Numbered from the stretch's first letter, positions 23,647 to 34,407 are shown. The stretch is 64,000 nt of DNA from Deinococcus sp. QL22 (GCF_023370075.1 NZ_CP097149.1:2974001-3038000); one strand, 5' to 3'. Notes: generated by a model from the sequence alone, not told the origin. Numbers and translations: made by a program.

Positions 23647-24819
23647 TCAGCCCCAGTCTTCGGGCCGTTCCCCCAGCCCAAAGTGCCAGGCAATCGCCGC
23701 TGCGATGCGCCCGGACGCCTGCCCGTCGCCGTAAGGGTTGCGGGCGGCTCGCATGGCGGCCAGCGTCGCCTCGTTGCCGAGGAGTTCGGTCAGCACGGCT
23801 TCCAGTTGCGCAGGGTCGTTTCCAGCCAAGCGCAGTACGCCCGCTTCGACTCCTTCGGGGCGCTCGGTCACGTTACGCAGCACGGCCACGGGCACGCCCA
23901 GCGCCGCGCCTTCTTCTTGCAGGCCGCCCGAATCGGTGGCGAGCAGCGCACTGGCGGCCATCAGCGGAGCCATATCGCTGTAGTCCAATGGATCGGTCAG
24001 TTCAAAGTTGGGCAGCGCCCCCAGCACAGGCCGCACCGCTTCCTGCACGGCGGGCGAGAGGTGAACGGGGTAGATGAAGTGGGTGTCGGGGAAGGCCTGC
24101 GCTACCCGCGCCAACGCTGCGGCCATCTCGCGCATCATGGGCTGGTTTTCGCGGCGGTGCATGGTGACGGTCACGAGACGCTGACCCGCCTGCACGCGGG
24201 CCTGCCAGTCGGGGCGCAGGGGCACACGGCCCGCCACTTCTCGCACGGCATCGACCGCCGTTTGACCCGTGACCACGATGTTGCCGGGAGCCTTGCCTTC
24301 CCGCAAAAGGTTGGCTTTGCTGCCCGACGTGGGCGAGAAATCCAGCGTGGACAGGACTCCGGTCAGGCGGCGGTTGGCTTCTTCGGGGAACGGCTCGCTG
24401 AGGCTGCCGCTGCGCAGGCCCGCTTCCACATGCCCCACCGGAATGCCCTCGTAAAAGGCGCTGAGGGCCACACAAAACGACGTGGACGTATCGCCGTGAA
24501 CCAGCACCATATCGGCTCCCATCTGGCGCAGCAACTTACCCGAAGGCGGCACGATGCGGGCGGTCAGGTCGGCCAGCGTCTGGCGATCCGTCATCACATT
24601 CAGGTCTTCATCGGGCGTGAGGCCGAACACGGCCAACGCACCGTCTAACATCTGGCGTTGCTGTCCAGTAGACAGAATCAGGGGCCGCAACCCCGGATGG
24701 GCGGCGATGGCAGCGTAGACGGGGGCCATTTTGGTGGCTTCGGGACGAGTGCCAAAGGCGAGGACGATGGTTTTAGTGGCAGGCGTTTGGAAATCAGCAG
24801 CAGACATCTGGGGCATCAT
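23647..24819 (-). CDS. wecB: UDP-N-acetylglucosamine 2-epimerase (non-hydrolysing)
   Basis: Converts UDP-GlcNAc to UDP-ManNAc for cell-surface polysaccharides. The 390-aa protein has the family blocks [13 protein letters not shown] near the N-terminus, [20 protein letters not shown] with the catalytic residues, [20 protein letters not shown] and [15 protein letters not shown] start it at ATG 24819, 1 nt after the TGA of the WecA-like gene; the frame is open further upstream but inside that gene. The tight junction shows an operon in the order glycosyl-1-phosphate transferase then epimerase. No clear ribosome binding site, so translational coupling is likely; ATG 24804 is an alternative. Confidence 0.92.
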   Translation of the reverse strand: MMPQMSAADFQTPATKTIVLAFGTRPEATKMAPVYAAIAAHPGLRPLILSTGQQRQMLDGALAVFGLTPDEDLNVMTDRQTLADLTARIVPPSGKLLRQMGADMVLVHGDTSTSFCVALSAFYEGIPVGHVEAGLRSGSLSEPFPEEANRRLTGVLSTLDFSPTSGSKANLLREGKAPGNIVVTGQTAVDAVREVAGRVPLRPDWQARVQAGQRLVTVTMHRRENQPMMREMAAALARVAQAFPDTHFIYPVHLSPAVQEAVRPVLGALPNFELTDPLDYSDMAPLMAASALLATDSGGLQEEGAALGVPVAVLRNVTERPEGVEAGVLRLAGNDPAQLEAVLTELLGNEATLAAMRAARNPYGDGQASGRIAAAIAWHFGLGERPEDWG

Positions 24820-24820
24820 C

Positions 24821-25999
24821 TCAGTTTTCCGGCTGACGGGGAACATCTGTCTGAATCGGGGCAGCCTGAGCTTCAGAGGACTGAGCCTCGGAGGGCTGGG
24901 CACGCATGCGGCGGTGAGCCACGAACCACAGGCAGGCCGAGACCACCACGCCCGTCAGCAGAATTACGCTGCCGGACACGCCTTGCAGCCACATGCCCAG
25001 CATCCCGCAGGCCAGCGACACCCCCCACAAAATAACAGCGGTGCGGCGGGCGCTGGCGGTGCGGGCCAACACCCGGTGATGAATATGGGTCTTGTCGGGG
25101 TGGCCCAGCGGGTTACGGATGCCGCGTGCCAGTCGACCAATGACGACTTGGGTGGTGTCCAGCACAGGCAACGCCAACACGATCAGCGGCACGAGCAGGC
25201 TGGCCCCGGCACTGAACTTGAGGGTTCCCAGCAGGCTCACGGCAGCCAACGTATACCCGATCAGATACGAGCCGGTATCGCCCATGATGATGCGGCTGGG
25301 ATTGAAATTGTGGCGCAGGTAGCCCAGCGTCGCGCCCGCGAGTCCAGCCAGCAAAATCACAGCTGCCGCCCGGTCAGGAAACTGGGCCGCCGTGAACAGC
25401 AGCACCATGCTGACCACGAAACCCACGCCGCCCACCACGCCGTCCACGCCGTCCAGCAGGTTCACGGAGTTGGTGAGGCCCACGATCCAGACCACCGTAA
25501 TCAGGTTGCTGAGCACGATATTCAGGGCGTCGGGCATTGAAGGAATGAAGGGGATGGCGTTCAGGTCTATTCGCAGGCCGTTGACGATCAGCAGGAAGGC
25601 CGCCAGCGTTTGTACCAGCAGGCGCGACAGCGGCGACAGGCCGAATTGATCGTCGATGAAGCCGGTGAGTACCAGCAGCGACGCGCCCAGCAGGATTGCC
25701 AAGACCTGAATATTCACAACCTCTACGACGATGGGGCGCAGCGCCCACGCCACCACCACACTCAGGATAAATCCGGCAAAAATAGCCAGCCCGCCTGCAT
25801 TGGGCAGTGGCTCCTTGTTGAGCCTGCGGGCATTGGGTTGATCGGCCCAGCCCATCTGGAGAGCAAAGGCCCGCACGCTTGGAATAAAACGCCAGGTGAA
25901 CACCCATGCCGTGAGGAACGTGAGTAGGACGCTGAAAAACCCCAGTCCAAACAAATCCGCGATACCAACGTGCGCCGCGAGCGCCTTCAAAGAATCCAT
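24821..25999 (-). CDS. WecA/TagO-like undecaprenyl-phosphate sugar-1-phosphate transferase
   Basis: A membrane enzyme of the MraY/WecA superfamily that attaches GlcNAc-1-phosphate (or a related sugar phosphate) to undecaprenyl phosphate, the first membrane step of a surface glycan. About 11 hydrophobic segments; catalytic cytoplasmic loops are [30 protein letters not shown]-type [12 protein letters not shown] and the loop [10 protein letters not shown]. The C-terminal 30 residues are a Gln/Ser/Ala-rich tail. TACACT on this strand (26011-26016) stands 11 nt before ATG 25999, a near-leaderless promoter. Co-transcribed with wecB. Confidence 0.92.
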   Translation of the reverse strand: MDSLKALAAHVGIADLFGLGFFSVLLTFLTAWVFTWRFIPSVRAFALQMGWADQPNARRLNKEPLPNAGGLAIFAGFILSVVVAWALRPIVVEVVNIQVLAILLGASLLVLTGFIDDQFGLSPLSRLLVQTLAAFLLIVNGLRIDLNAIPFIPSMPDALNIVLSNLITVVWIVGLTNSVNLLDGVDGVVGGVGFVVSMVLLFTAAQFPDRAAAVILLAGLAGATLGYLRHNFNPSRIIMGDTGSYLIGYTLAAVSLLGTLKFSAGASLLVPLIVLALPVLDTTQVVIGRLARGIRNPLGHPDKTHIHHRVLARTASARRTAVILWGVSLACGMLGMWLQGVSGSVILLTGVVVSACLWFVAHRRMRAQPSEAQSSEAQAAPIQTDVPRQPEN

Positions 26000-26135
26000 A
26001 ACCTGACTGAAGTGTAAAGGTATGGCATGAGGAACGCGTCGTCAGGAAGGTGGAGAGGCCGGGTAATGCTCTGTTTTGAAGCAGCTTACAGAGTAGTCAG
26101 CAGGTAGATAGACCGGCTACCACACCTTCACTAGC

Positions 26136-27452
26136 CTATCTTCCGTCTAATCCCTGCTTCGGCGGCGCAGTGGGCTTCTCCGGCGCTGGGTTAGTGGCTA
26201 TGGCAGCTGGAGCTGACGCCTGAGCTTTCAGTGCGCCCAGCGCAGCGTCCAGCGTGGTGTCCTGGCCTTTACTGGTCAGGGCTGCAATGTCGGTGGGGGC
26301 CAGAATGTCGGGGGTGATCCGGTCAGGCAGGGGGTTGTCGGCAGCGTCAAAGGCCTTCAGGATGGTCAGCCCCAGTACGCCGCCATCGGGTAGGGGCCTG
26401 AAGTTGACGCCGCTGTTGCCGACGCCGCGTGTCACTTCGCCAATGGCGGTAGCTCCAGACAACCGGGCATAGTGAGTGAACACTTCTGCACACGAGGCGG
26501 TATTCGGGCCAATTAGCAGGGCCACTGGCTGTTTCCACACAGCCCAGTCTGGGCGGGCCATCCGCGCTACCGGCGACATAACCTCATCTCCAAGCAGGCC
26601 GCCGTAGGTAAAGCCGCCACGCTCGAAGCGGGCGCGGTACACGGTAGGGCCAAAGACACTGCTGGCCGCCACGCATTCGTTCAGGCTGCCGCCACCGTTG
26701 TAGCGGAGGTCTACGATCAGTGCTTCAGCGCCCGCCCGCTTGGCCTCGCCCACCCGCGCCAGAAACAGTTCGGCGCTGTCGGAGGACAGGAAGGTGGGGT
26801 ACTGAATCAGCGCCGTGCGTCCACCCTCGCCCACCCAACTCAGGGTCGGTTCGTCGCGGGCCTGCAAATTTTGGGGCGTGAGGGTCAGGTTGCGCTCTGG
26901 GGTTCCTGCACGCCGCACCGTTACCGTGATCGGCATGTTGGCCCGCTCGAGCCGCACAAATTCGGTGGGGCCAATCGGCTGATCTGTTCCGGCCTGCTCG
27001 TCATTGACCTGGGTCAGCAGATCGAAGCGGCGCACTCCGGCACGCTCGGCGGGGCTGCCGGGCATCACCGACACCACCAGCAGGCCGCCCGCCACCCGGC
27101 TCACCCGCGCTCCGGTTCGCGGCACCGACTTGTTCTGGCTGACCTCGGCCAGCCGTTCCGCGCCCTCCGCGTCGCGCACATTGGTATGGGCGTCGCCCAA
27201 TTCCTTCAGCATGTCGGTGATCACAGCCCGGCCTGTGCCGAAATCGCACGCTTCCGCCTGTGCCTCGCAACGTTCGGCCAGAATGGGTGCGTACTTTTGG
27301 GCCAACGCCACCCGGTCTACCGTAGACCAGCCGTAATAGCCTGTTTCTAGCGCCTTGGTCACGGTATCGAACAAGTCGGTGGCAGGACTGGCAGAGGCTA
27401 GACCCCAGGTCAGGGCAACCAGGAGCGCGGGCACGCGGCGGAGTTGTGGCAC
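26136..27452 (-). CDS. S41-family (tail-specific/CtpA-like) serine protease
   Basis: A 438-aa exported protease. Residues 1-22 form a signal peptide (ending near SASPA); about 135-210 a PDZ domain ([24 protein letters not shown]); about 230-400 the S41 catalytic domain with [15 protein letters not shown] and the nucleophile region [15 protein letters not shown]. The CtpA general-base Lys is not conserved: GEQTFGKG-type sequence reads GEVTRGVG, so it may use the tricorn/IRBP-type arrangement. A Pro/Ala-rich tail ends it. GTG 27452 is preceded at 6 nt by TACGCT (27459-27464), a leaderless promoter. A second S41 gene lies at 46570-47886. Confidence 0.88.
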   Translation of the reverse strand: MPQLRRVPALLVALTWGLASASPATDLFDTVTKALETGYYGWSTVDRVALAQKYAPILAERCEAQAEACDFGTGRAVITDMLKELGDAHTNVRDAEGAERLAEVSQNKSVPRTGARVSRVAGGLLVVSVMPGSPAERAGVRRFDLLTQVNDEQAGTDQPIGPTEFVRLERANMPITVTVRRAGTPERNLTLTPQNLQARDEPTLSWVGEGGRTALIQYPTFLSSDSAELFLARVGEAKRAGAEALIVDLRYNGGGSLNECVAASSVFGPTVYRARFERGGFTYGGLLGDEVMSPVARMARPDWAVWKQPVALLIGPNTASCAEVFTHYARLSGATAIGEVTRGVGNSGVNFRPLPDGGVLGLTILKAFDAADNPLPDRITPDILAPTDIAALTSKGQDTTLDAALGALKAQASAPAAIATNPAPEKPTAPPKQGLDGR

Positions 27453-27580
27453 GGCCTCAGCGTAGCGCGGCGGGGGGCGAAATCATGGTCTATGGCGTTA
27501 CGCTTGGTGGCGGCTGGCGTTCGGATGGCCCCCATTGGATGAAGGCGAGCGGGTCTGTCTTCTTCCACGTTGGACTTTCC

Positions 27581-27752
27581 CACCCCCGAAGGGTACAGGG
27601 GAGTTGTCACTGCGCTCGGCAGGATTGATCTTGTCGCATTTTGAGTCGGCTGACTCCCTCGCTTGAAGCGGAATCGTCAGTTCATTCCAAGTGGGAATTG
27701 GCCCGCCCACTGCGTGGACGACGGCCTCACACTGACTTGGGCGGGGACGGTG
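27581..27752 (-). repeat. Dispersed repeat, copy A
   Basis: About 170 bp that match, in inverted orientation, 42321-42496. The shared blocks include AGGATTGATCTTGTCGCATT, GAGTCGGCTGA, TTGAAGCGG, GGAATTGGCCCGCCCACT, CGTGGACGAC and CTCACACTGAC, in the same order. The copies differ by scattered substitutions and a few indels. It lies directly downstream of the Nudix gene and fills most of the 316-bp space before the S41 gene's promoter. No protein is encoded by both copies, and I see no terminal repeats. Confidence 0.75.
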
Positions 27753-27768
27753 ATAAGGGCTTTCTCGC

Positions 27769-28238
27769 CTATTCCCGGTAATGGACCACATGTTGCACCT
27801 CTGGCGAGGTGAGTAGAAAAGGCAACATCTGTGCCAAGAAGGGGGCTGTATATCTAGCTGCTCAAGGCCGTCAAGCGGGAACCACTCGAATGTCACGCCA
27901 TCATCCGAAATGTTGGCAAAACCGCCGTTAGGAAGCTCTGGAATACCAGTGGCAATATAGTAAAACTCTAAGTTGTGTATCTTCTGGCCTTTAATTTGCC
28001 CAAAGATTTCAGCCACCAGAGCCAGCCGCAGTTCATCCAAGACTGCGCCTGTTTCTTCCAAGAATTCGCGGCGGGCAGCTTGCTCGCTGGATTCGCCCGT
28101 CACGATTCGGCCCCCCGGCGTAAACCAGAATGTTGCTCCATCAAATCGGTTGAGCAAAATGTGATTGTCACGCACAACCAAGACGGCAACACGGGAGTTA
28201 AAGCGAATCTCGCCCAAATGAACGTCTAGATCAACCAT
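27769..28238 (-). pseudogene. Nudix hydrolase with a probable frameshift near its 3' end
   Basis: The Nudix box is complete at residues 43-65 (GRIVTGESSEQAARREFLEETGA), so catalysis on a nucleoside-diphosphate-linked substrate is possible. At residue 131 the frame meets a run of five G (27841-27845, plus strand). One more base there would give QPPFLAQMLPFL, then a normal-looking helix and HYRE before a stop at 27769, about 156 aa in all. As sequenced, the frame runs on through dispersed repeat A to 27498 (246 aa) with a Pro/Arg/Ser-rich, non-protein-like tail. Either a real -1 mutation, a sequencing error, or phase variation. TACTAT lies 6 nt before ATG 28238 (leaderless). Confidence 0.7.
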
Positions 28239-28250
28239 CCGGCCATAGTA

Positions 28251-29003
28251 CTAGCTGATCAGGGTTGTCAGTACGCCCACGCCCTGCACTTCAACCTCTA
28301 CCCTATCGCCGCGCTCCAGTGGCCCCACGCCTTCGGGGGTTCCGGTCAGCACCACGTCGCCGGGTTCCAGCGTCACGAACTGGGTGATGTAGGTCAGAAT
28401 CTGAACCACGTCAAAGATCATCTGGTTGGTGCGGCCATCCTGCCGGGTCTGGCCGTTTACGCGGGTTTGCAAGCGTAAATCAGCCGGGTTCAGGTCGGTT
28501 TCCAGCCAAGGCCCCAGCGGGCAAAAACGGTCAGCAGCTTTGGCGCGGAACCATTGCAGATCGGTTTTCTGGCGGTCACGGGCAGTCAGGTCTAGGCCGC
28601 AGGTGTAGCCCAGCACGGCGTCCAGCGCGTTGTCGGACGTCAGATTCCGCGCCTGCTTGCCCATCACCAGCGCCAATTCGCCCTCAAAGTGGAAACTCTC
28701 TGTCCAGTCGGGCTTCTCTACCGTGCCGCCAGGTTCGGCCAGCGCATTTGGGCCTTTCAGGAAAATACCGGGTTCGGTGGGTAGGCCTGCCGTATCGTTG
28801 CCCAGTTCCCGGATGTGATCCAGATAATTGCGGCCCACACATACAATTTTGCTGGGTTCAGCAGGAGCCAGCAGCATTGCCCCAGCCAAAGGCACCGCTT
28901 GGCCGGTGCGCTCCCCAGCCACGCCGCGTGTGAGGTGGATGGTGTCGGTGTCGAGTTGGCCCCAGTGTGGCCCTGTTTCGGTCTGAATTCGGACAATCCG
29001 CAT
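28251..29003 (-). CDS. Fumarylacetoacetate hydrolase (FAH) family protein
   Basis: A 250-aa cytoplasmic enzyme of the FAH/HpcE superfamily, whose members hydrolyse, decarboxylate or isomerise acylpyruvates and related beta-diketo acids using Mg2+ or Mn2+. Visible: [25 protein letters not shown], the metal-binding [25 protein letters not shown] and the closing [10 protein letters not shown]. The long frame begins at 29126, but ATG 29003 is preferred: TATTCT (29010-29015, minus) ends 6 nt upstream, and it starts on the family's MRIVR strand. Divergent from the aminotransferase. Confidence 0.9.
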   Translation of the reverse strand: MRIVRIQTETGPHWGQLDTDTIHLTRGVAGERTGQAVPLAGAMLLAPAEPSKIVCVGRNYLDHIRELGNDTAGLPTEPGIFLKGPNALAEPGGTVEKPDWTESFHFEGELALVMGKQARNLTSDNALDAVLGYTCGLDLTARDRQKTDLQWFRAKAADRFCPLGPWLETDLNPADLRLQTRVNGQTRQDGRTNQMIFDVVQILTYITQFVTLEPGDVVLTGTPEGVGPLERGDRVEVEVQGVGVLTTLIS

Positions 29004-29078
29004 GGGCCAAGAATAGGGCGTCCGTGGCCAATCGTCCGCCTGATGTGAACACATCCGGCGCGGCCCTGCCCGTGCGGA

Positions 29079-29084
29079 TAGACT
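29079..29084 (+). promoter_or_regulatory. -10 hexamer TAGACT, leaderless promoter of the aminotransferase
   Basis: TAGACT ends 7 nt before ATG 29092. The divergent FAH-family promoter (29010-29015) is about 64 bp away. Confidence 0.55.
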
Positions 29085-29091
29085 GGCCCGC

Positions 29092-30555
29092 ATGACTGTT
29101 GGCCTTCCCGATAGGTTTATTCGCACCTCAGACGTCCTGAGTGAAACATTTGCCGGAGCAGCGGCGCGGCACCTCGATCAGCAGTTCGGCAACGAAGAAC
29201 TCCTGTACGGGCTGGATTTATTGGGGCTGGCTGGACCGTTTTCGCGGGTCACGCCGTGGGAACTGGAGGATGAGGCGGGCGTGCGGCGCATCAATGCATC
29301 GGGCTACGCGGCCACTCCCTTTGGCGAGATGCCGCCTGTGCTGACCAACTTTTTGCAGGAATTTTTGACCAGCAACCGGGCGATGGGCTTGCCGCAGCAA
29401 TCGTCAGGGCCTTGGCGAGCCGCGCTGCAAACCAATCTGGTGCGCCTGCTGGCCCGCGAACTGCCCAGCCACGCCGATTCGCAGGTGTTCTTTTGCTCCA
29501 GCGGCACCGAAGCTATAGAGGGCGCACTGAAATTTGCCAAGGCGTGGCGGCCCAAAGCCAAGTTTCAGATTTCGTTTTCCAGCGGCTACCACGGCAAAAC
29601 ATTGGGCAGCCTGAGCCTCACGCCCAATCCCGAATATCAGGATGTGTTCCGGCCACTCGTACCGGGGGCGCTGACCTGTCCATACGGCGACCTGACCGCG
29701 CTGACCAGCCTGATCCGGCGCGTCGGCCCCGACAACGTGGTGTGCGTGGTGGTGGAACCCATTCAGGGAGAAGGCGGCGTGAACATTCCGCCCGCCGGAT
29801 TCCTGAGCGGATTGGGCGACCTGTGCCGCAGGTACGGAATAGTGGTCATTGCTGACGAAATCCAGACTGGATTGGGCCGCACCGGGCACTGGTTTGAATC
29901 GGCGTCGCAGGGGCTGGATGCCGACATCATCACGCTCGCCAAACCGCTGGGCGGCGGCATGACCGCAGTGGGCGCGACCATCGTTCGGCACCCCATTTAC
30001 AAAAAGATGCTGGGCGGCCTGAGCAGCAAACGCCATTCCAATACCTTCGGCGGCGGCGCGATGGCGATGGCGGTGGGCCTGAAGTCGCTGGAATACCTGA
30101 TGGACAACGACCTGCCCGCCCGCAGCCTAAAACTGGGTGAATTGGGACTGGCCCGCCTAAGAACCATTCAGGCCGAGTACCCCAGATTGCTGGAGGATGT
30201 ACGCGGTCAGGGCCTGCTGCTGGCGATGCAGTTTAAGCCCATGCTGGGGCTGCCCCTACCCGAAATCCTGAAAGAACTGGTGTTCGAGGCCACCGCGATT
30301 CTGGCCCTGCGCGAACTGCACGGCAGCGGCGTGATGGGCAACCTCAGCCTCAGCAGCAAGCGCACCGTGCGCCTGACCCCCGCGCTGGATATGCCGCAGG
30401 ACGTGTTTGACACCATGATGAACCGCGTGGCCGACTTTGCCGCCCGCAACCCGGCCGCCCGCAACATCCTGACCAACACGCCGCCCGCGATGACGGCCAA
30501 ACTGGCGAAATTCGCGGCGAGCAAACCGAAGAAGCGGACGCCCAGCGACGGATAG
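29092..30555 (+). CDS. Class III (ornithine/acetylornithine-type) PLP-dependent aminotransferase
   Basis: A 487-aa transaminase. Conserved parts are [20 protein letters not shown] (PLP phosphate site), [48 protein letters not shown] with the PLP-binding Asp, and the Schiff-base Lys in [11 protein letters not shown]. The family includes ornithine, acetylornithine, putrescine and beta-alanine aminotransferases; which applies here is not clear. The last 30 residues are a basic, Lys-rich tail. It stands alone, with a leaderless start, convergent with the DUF1517 gene. Confidence 0.92.
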   Translation: MTVGLPDRFIRTSDVLSETFAGAAARHLDQQFGNEELLYGLDLLGLAGPFSRVTPWELEDEAGVRRINASGYAATPFGEMPPVLTNFLQEFLTSNRAMGLPQQSSGPWRAALQTNLVRLLARELPSHADSQVFFCSSGTEAIEGALKFAKAWRPKAKFQISFSSGYHGKTLGSLSLTPNPEYQDVFRPLVPGALTCPYGDLTALTSLIRRVGPDNVVCVVVEPIQGEGGVNIPPAGFLSGLGDLCRRYGIVVIADEIQTGLGRTGHWFESASQGLDADIITLAKPLGGGMTAVGATIVRHPIYKKMLGGLSSKRHSNTFGGGAMAMAVGLKSLEYLMDNDLPARSLKLGELGLARLRTIQAEYPRLLEDVRGQGLLLAMQFKPMLGLPLPEILKELVFEATAILALRELHGSGVMGNLSLSSKRTVRLTPALDMPQDVFDTMMNRVADFAARNPAARNILTNTPPAMTAKLAKFAASKPKKRTPSDG

Positions 30556-30570
30556 AAAAACTAAATGGAA

Positions 30571-30616
30571 AGGGTGGATCGTAGTTGGGCGTTTTCCACA
30601 CTCCACGATCTACCCT
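30571..30616. terminator. Hairpin between convergent aminotransferase and DUF1517 genes
   Basis: AGGGTGGATCGT (30571-30582) faces ACGATCTACCCT (30605-30616), 11 of 12 bp plus one G-U, with a 22-nt loop. There is no clear T run. Probably a bidirectional 3' end. Confidence 0.5.
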
Positions 30617-30655
30617 CTACGATCTCTGATCTGGCTCACTCACCACTGACGGTCT

Positions 30656-31690
30656 TTACAACTTGGTCAGCTTCGGATACTTCTGAATCGCGTCATCTTC
30701 ACTTAGAAACTCGCCCTCGGCATCTGGACTCCAGACCACCTCGGCGCGGATCAGGTCGCCGGGGGCCACGCTGCTGATCGCGTTCAGGGCGGCGCGGGCT
30801 TCGGCGGCGTTGGTGACACCTGCGGGGGGCAAGTTCTCCAGGGTGTGGGCGGCAATGGCAATGGTCACGGCCAGATACATGTCGCCGGAATCGTGGTCGG
30901 CTTTGTAGTCTTTACGCTGCTCGAAGCCGGTGTTCACGTCTTTGTTCTGGTAGTTGCTGGTGGTCTGCTCGGTAAAGGCGGAGCGGGCTTCGGTGGCCCA
31001 CGCGCCCACCTGCGAGTCGGCGGCGTTGGCGGCTCCCTGTGCGCGTTCTACGTTGCCGTACACCCAGCGGTCAGGGTGACGCAGGGCCACCAGCGCAGCT
31101 TCTTGCAGCATCCGCGCAAGGCCTTCGTTGCTGTCGGGGTCGCCGGACTGGGCCACACGTTGCAGCGCCTTCTTCACTTCGTCGCCCTCGGCCATCAGCA
31201 GTTGCACACTGACCGCCTGCGCCGTACCGCTAAAGCCCGCCAGCCCGCCGCCGCGTGTGAGGGCGCGTGCCCCGCCGCCCGCCATGCTGCGGCGCATGGC
31301 GCCCACCACCGAAAACACCACGAAGCCGAAGATGATCAGCCCGATGAAGCCGAAGCCGCCGCCCCCACCGCCGTAATAGCCGCCGCCCCCCGTATTGACG
31401 ATAATCGGGCCGCTGTAACCGCCGCCGCTATAGCCGCCCCCGTATCCACCGCCGTAGCCTCCACCGCCGCCGCTGTAGCCGCCTCCCCCACCGCCCGAAG
31501 ACCCGCCCGAACTGCTGCCGCCAAAGCCGCCGCCGGATTGGGCCGAGGCCGAACCTTGCAGGGTCAGGCTTCCGAGAGCCAGCACAAAGGCCGCCATGAG
31601 CAGCAGCAACAGGGCAAATGGGCGTAGGCGGGGCTTGGCTTGGTTATGCAAGTCTTGCTGGTGCGAGTGTTGATTATGAAAGCGGGGCAT
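30656..31690 (-). CDS. DUF1517-family membrane protein with a Gly-rich region
   Basis: A 344-aa protein. Residues about 25-51 are a signal/anchor ([21 protein letters not shown]...ASA). About 52-115 is a Gly/Tyr/Ser-rich stretch of GGGY repeats. A second hydrophobic segment ([19 protein letters not shown]) follows at about 115-135. The rest is the DUF1517 domain: [47 protein letters not shown] and [14 protein letters not shown]. This family occurs in cyanobacteria, plants and Deinococcus; its function is not known. TACACT (31699-31704, minus) is 8 nt before ATG 31690. Confidence 0.82.
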   Translation of the reverse strand: MPRFHNQHSHQQDLHNQAKPRLRPFALLLLLMAAFVLALGSLTLQGSASAQSGGGFGGSSSGGSSGGGGGGYSGGGGGYGGGYGGGYSGGGYSGPIIVNTGGGGYYGGGGGGFGFIGLIIFGFVVFSVVGAMRRSMAGGGARALTRGGGLAGFSGTAQAVSVQLLMAEGDEVKKALQRVAQSGDPDSNEGLARMLQEAALVALRHPDRWVYGNVERAQGAANAADSQVGAWATEARSAFTEQTTSNYQNKDVNTGFEQRKDYKADHDSGDMYLAVTIAIAAHTLENLPPAGVTNAAEARAALNAISSVAPGDLIRAEVVWSPDAEGEFLSEDDAIQKYPKLTKL

Positions 31691-31765
31691 GATGGCTCAG
31701 TGTACGGGCCAAACGCGGCCAGCGTTCCAGAATCGTGAGGCCTGCCTTTAGAGGTCGGGGGCGGG

Positions 31766-31771
31766 TACACT
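31766..31771 (+). promoter_or_regulatory. -10 hexamer TACACT, leaderless promoter
   Basis: TACACT ends 7 nt before ATG 31779. The divergent DUF1517 promoter uses the same hexamer about 60 bp away. Confidence 0.6.
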
Positions 31772-31778
31772 GCCGAAC

Positions 31779-32183
31779 ATGACCGATTCTGCACCTACTC
31801 CTTCCATTGTCCTGACTGCTCAGCAGTGGCAAATCTTTTTAGAAAGTCTGTACGAGCGCGGCGATAAGTTGGATCTGCGCGAGGAAGGCGGCGTCTATCA
31901 TCCGCGCAAGGAAAAAGTAGACGCCTACGTGTTCAGCGGCCACGCCGAGGCCCTCAGGAGCGAGGAAGTTGACGGCGACCTGTGGGGCACGCTGGAAGAC
32001 ATCGAGGAAACTGCCGACACCGAGGAAGAAGCGTGGGCAAAAATCGTGGCGTTCTATCTGGGCCGGGGCTGCGTGCTGATGCAGATACAGCCGGAAGAAG
32101 AGGGCGGTGCCGCCGAGATGCCTGAGCAATGGCTGATCTCAGAGCCGTTGGCGCGTCGGCTGGGGCTGATGGGAAGGGCGTAA
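31779..32183 (+). CDS. Small acidic protein of unknown function
   Basis: A 134-aa soluble, strongly acidic protein not matched to a family I know. It has no signal peptide or membrane segment. Notable stretches are FLESLYERGDKLDLREEGGVYHPRKEKVDAYVF and the acidic EDIEETADTEEEAWAKIVAFYL. Coding potential is supported by the leaderless -10 seven nt before the ATG and by codon use like the neighbours. It is divergent from the DUF1517 gene. Confidence 0.75.
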   Translation: MTDSAPTPSIVLTAQQWQIFLESLYERGDKLDLREEGGVYHPRKEKVDAYVFSGHAEALRSEEVDGDLWGTLEDIEETADTEEEAWAKIVAFYLGRGCVLMQIQPEEEGGAAEMPEQWLISEPLARRLGLMGRA

Positions 32184-32276
32184 ATCCTGGTGTGGATGGG
32201 TGTTTGGGGAGCTTTGTCTGAAGGTCCAGGGCCTAAGGAAGGGTAATCGCTTCGACCCTCGGCCATTAGACGCTGT

Positions 32277-32939
32277 TCACCGCCCATAACTGGCCCGCAC
32301 CCGCTCAAGCCCCGCCCGCAAACCGATGCGCTGCATGGGCAGATCGCGCAGCAACACAGGCGTCAGGCCACGTTTGTGCAGGCCGTGCAAGATCAAGTCG
32401 AGCAGTTCGGGCGTGACCTCCGGGCCATCGTGCAGCAAGATCACGCTGCCGGGGCGCACCTGCTCTAGCGTGTACCGGGCCAGTTCAGCGGCGGGCAAGT
32501 CCAGCCAGTCGCGGCCTTCCGTGTCCCACAGCGCAATTCGGCGGCGGGCGAGGCGGGCCAGCAGGCGGGTGCAGGGGCTATGGCCGCCGTAGGGTGGGCG
32601 AAATAGCAAACTGGGCTCTCCTGCACGTGGATGCCAGCGCACCTGTGCCCATTCCATCCACGGTGGCAGCAGCAGGGCGGGGCGGTGCCAGATGCCGTGC
32701 GCCTCCAGCTGGTGGCCCGCGTCCGCCAGAGCTTGCATCAGGTCGGGGTGCGCGGCGGCGTTCGGGGCCGTGACAAAGAAGGTGGCAGGTGCGCCGTGCC
32801 GCTTCAGCACAGTCATCAAGTCCTGCGTGCGGGATCCGGGGCCATCGTCAAAGGTCAGGGCCACGCGGCGGCGAGTGCGGGGGCCGGGGCCAAGCGCACC
32901 CCATCCGGCGGCGCGGCCCAGCACATCGGCGGCGAGCAC
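32277..32939 (-). CDS. NodB-type polysaccharide deacetylase
   Basis: A carbohydrate esterase family 4 enzyme that removes N-acetyl (or O-acetyl) groups from a surface glycan or peptidoglycan. All five motifs are visible in the 220-aa frame: TFDDGP with the catalytic and metal Asp (about residues 29-34), HGIWH (metal His pair), [10 protein letters not shown], the DTEGRDW region and LLHDG. Only the start is uncertain: GTG 32939 is the first usable codon in frame, but the frame stays open upstream over a hydrophobic stretch ([14 protein letters not shown]), so a signal anchor may be missed if a rare start is used. Neighbours are envelope genes. Confidence 0.85.
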   Translation of the reverse strand: MLAADVLGRAAGWGALGPGPRTRRRVALTFDDGPGSRTQDLMTVLKRHGAPATFFVTAPNAAAHPDLMQALADAGHQLEAHGIWHRPALLLPPWMEWAQVRWHPRAGEPSLLFRPPYGGHSPCTRLLARLARRRIALWDTEGRDWLDLPAAELARYTLEQVRPGSVILLHDGPEVTPELLDLILHGLHKRGLTPVLLRDLPMQRIGLRAGLERVRASYGR

Positions 32940-33103
32940 TGCGGCAGCCAGAACCGCGCCAGCTTTGATCCAATGGGAAAGGGAATGAGTTGGAATGGCG
33001 GTTCCTGCCTTCGGGTGAGCGGTGAAAAAGAGAGCTGAAACGCGGGTGGACTTTATGGCGCATGGTTCAGAGCCAGAATTGCCCAGCTCTAGCCATGCAC
33101 CGC

Positions 33104-34315
33104 CTAGCTATGCACTGCCGCCGGAAAGGCCCGCCTGAACATGGCGTAAGCACTGGCAGTCACCAGAGCCAGCGCCGCGCCCACGATGAATGGCCCGCTG
33201 ACGCCGATGGCCTGATACGCCAGCGCACCCACCACCGGGCCAAAGGCGGTTCCGGCATTTTCCACAGTCATCAGTGCGCCCCAGGCGGCGGGGCGTTCGG
33301 CTTCCGGCAGCGTACCTGTGACGAGGGCCGACCAACCGGGCGTCACGCAGCCGTAGCCGATGCCCAGCACCACCGCGATGGGGTAAAACGCCCAGATAGG
33401 GGGCAAGGTCGCCACCAACACGAAAGCCGTGCCGATCAGGGCAAAGCCGCTCGCCAGTACCAAGCGGGCATTTCCCCGGTCTGCAATTCTTCCGGCAAAG
33501 GGAATGGTGGCGTAAGCAATGACGCCCCCCAGCGCCAGAATAGACACCAGCGGCCAGTACTCGATGCCCAGTTTTTTGGCAATAGGAAAGAGCAGCGGGC
33601 CAATCAGGGACAACGTCCCAGTTTGCAGGAGCGCGGCAGGCATCAGCGGCAGCAGGGAGCGCGCTACGCGGCGTACACTCTCGCGGCTGGGGGCGGGCGG
33701 CGTTTCGCGTTGGCGCACGCGGCGCATGGGCATCAGCAGCGCCCCGCACACGGCCAACAGTTGCAGCCCACCCGCCAGAATGAGTGGAAAATTGCCCCCC
33801 TGCTTGCCGATTGCGCCGTACACCAGCACGCCGACGCCAATCATGGGCAGGGCCAACATGGTCACGGTGGACAGCGCCCGCCCGCTGTAGCCGGGTTTGC
33901 TGGAATCAGCGGTCAGGTTCAGCACTCCCGGCCACATCACGCTAAAGCCTACGCCGTGGAGGGCAGCGACCAGAATCAGCATCCAGAACGTGATCACAAA
34001 CGGCAGCAGGGCCACTGCCAACAAACTGAGCAGCGCTCCGCCTGCCACTACAGGCCGCAGCCCATAGCGCGAAATGGCCGCCCCAGCCGGGCCGCGCATC
34101 AGCGTATCGGCAATCAGGTGGGCGGTGAGGGCCGCGCCCGTGGCCGTGAGAGGCAGGCCAAATTCGGAGCGGCCCACCAGCGGCAGATAGCCGACATACA
34201 GGCCGTTGCGAACAAATTCGGCGCAGGCAACGGCTAGGGTAGCCCCCAGCACAGGAACGAGCGTGCCGGGTAGCAGTGGAATCCGGTCTGAGAGTGGCCG
34301 CTTGCCCACCGTCAT
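33104..34315 (-). CDS. MFS transporter
   Basis: A 403-aa membrane protein with about 12 hydrophobic segments in two halves. Typical MFS elements are GYGCVTPGWSALVTGTLPEAERPAAWGAL and the loop GRIADRGNARLVLASG between helices. The start ATG 34315 is chosen because GGAG lies 7 nt upstream; the frame is open to 34369. It resembles drug or sugar efflux MFS proteins, but substrate cannot be told. It lies between a deacetylase and a GT2 gene, so a role in exporting or importing a glycan-related compound is possible. Confidence 0.85.
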   Translation of the reverse strand: MTVGKRPLSDRIPLLPGTLVPVLGATLAVACAEFVRNGLYVGYLPLVGRSEFGLPLTATGAALTAHLIADTLMRGPAGAAISRYGLRPVVAGGALLSLLAVALLPFVITFWMLILVAALHGVGFSVMWPGVLNLTADSSKPGYSGRALSTVTMLALPMIGVGVLVYGAIGKQGGNFPLILAGGLQLLAVCGALLMPMRRVRQRETPPAPSRESVRRVARSLLPLMPAALLQTGTLSLIGPLLFPIAKKLGIEYWPLVSILALGGVIAYATIPFAGRIADRGNARLVLASGFALIGTAFVLVATLPPIWAFYPIAVVLGIGYGCVTPGWSALVTGTLPEAERPAAWGALMTVENAGTAFGPVVGALAYQAIGVSGPFIVGAALALVTASAYAMFRRAFPAAVHS

Positions 34316-34395
34316 GCAGAGGCTCCGCAGAGGGTAGTCCGGCTGCGAAGAGGGCCAGATGGAGGGCACATGAAGATGACCATACGAACACCTGC

Positions 34396-34401
34396 TAGCC
34401 T
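34396..34401 (+). promoter_or_regulatory. Extended -10 (TGC-TAGCCT), leaderless promoter of the GT2 gene
   Basis: TAGCCT preceded by TGC ends 6 nt before GTG 34408. Confidence 0.55.
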
Positions 34402-34407
34402 GTCCGG

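Noticed and set aside
27498..27768. C-terminal extension of the Nudix protein as a true domain
   Set aside because: It is read from the dispersed repeat after a probable frameshift and has no protein-like pattern.
31336..31560. Tandem repeats that could suggest a CRISPR-like or satellite array
   Set aside because: They are codons of the Gly/Tyr-rich GGGY segment of the DUF1517 protein, with no spacer pattern.
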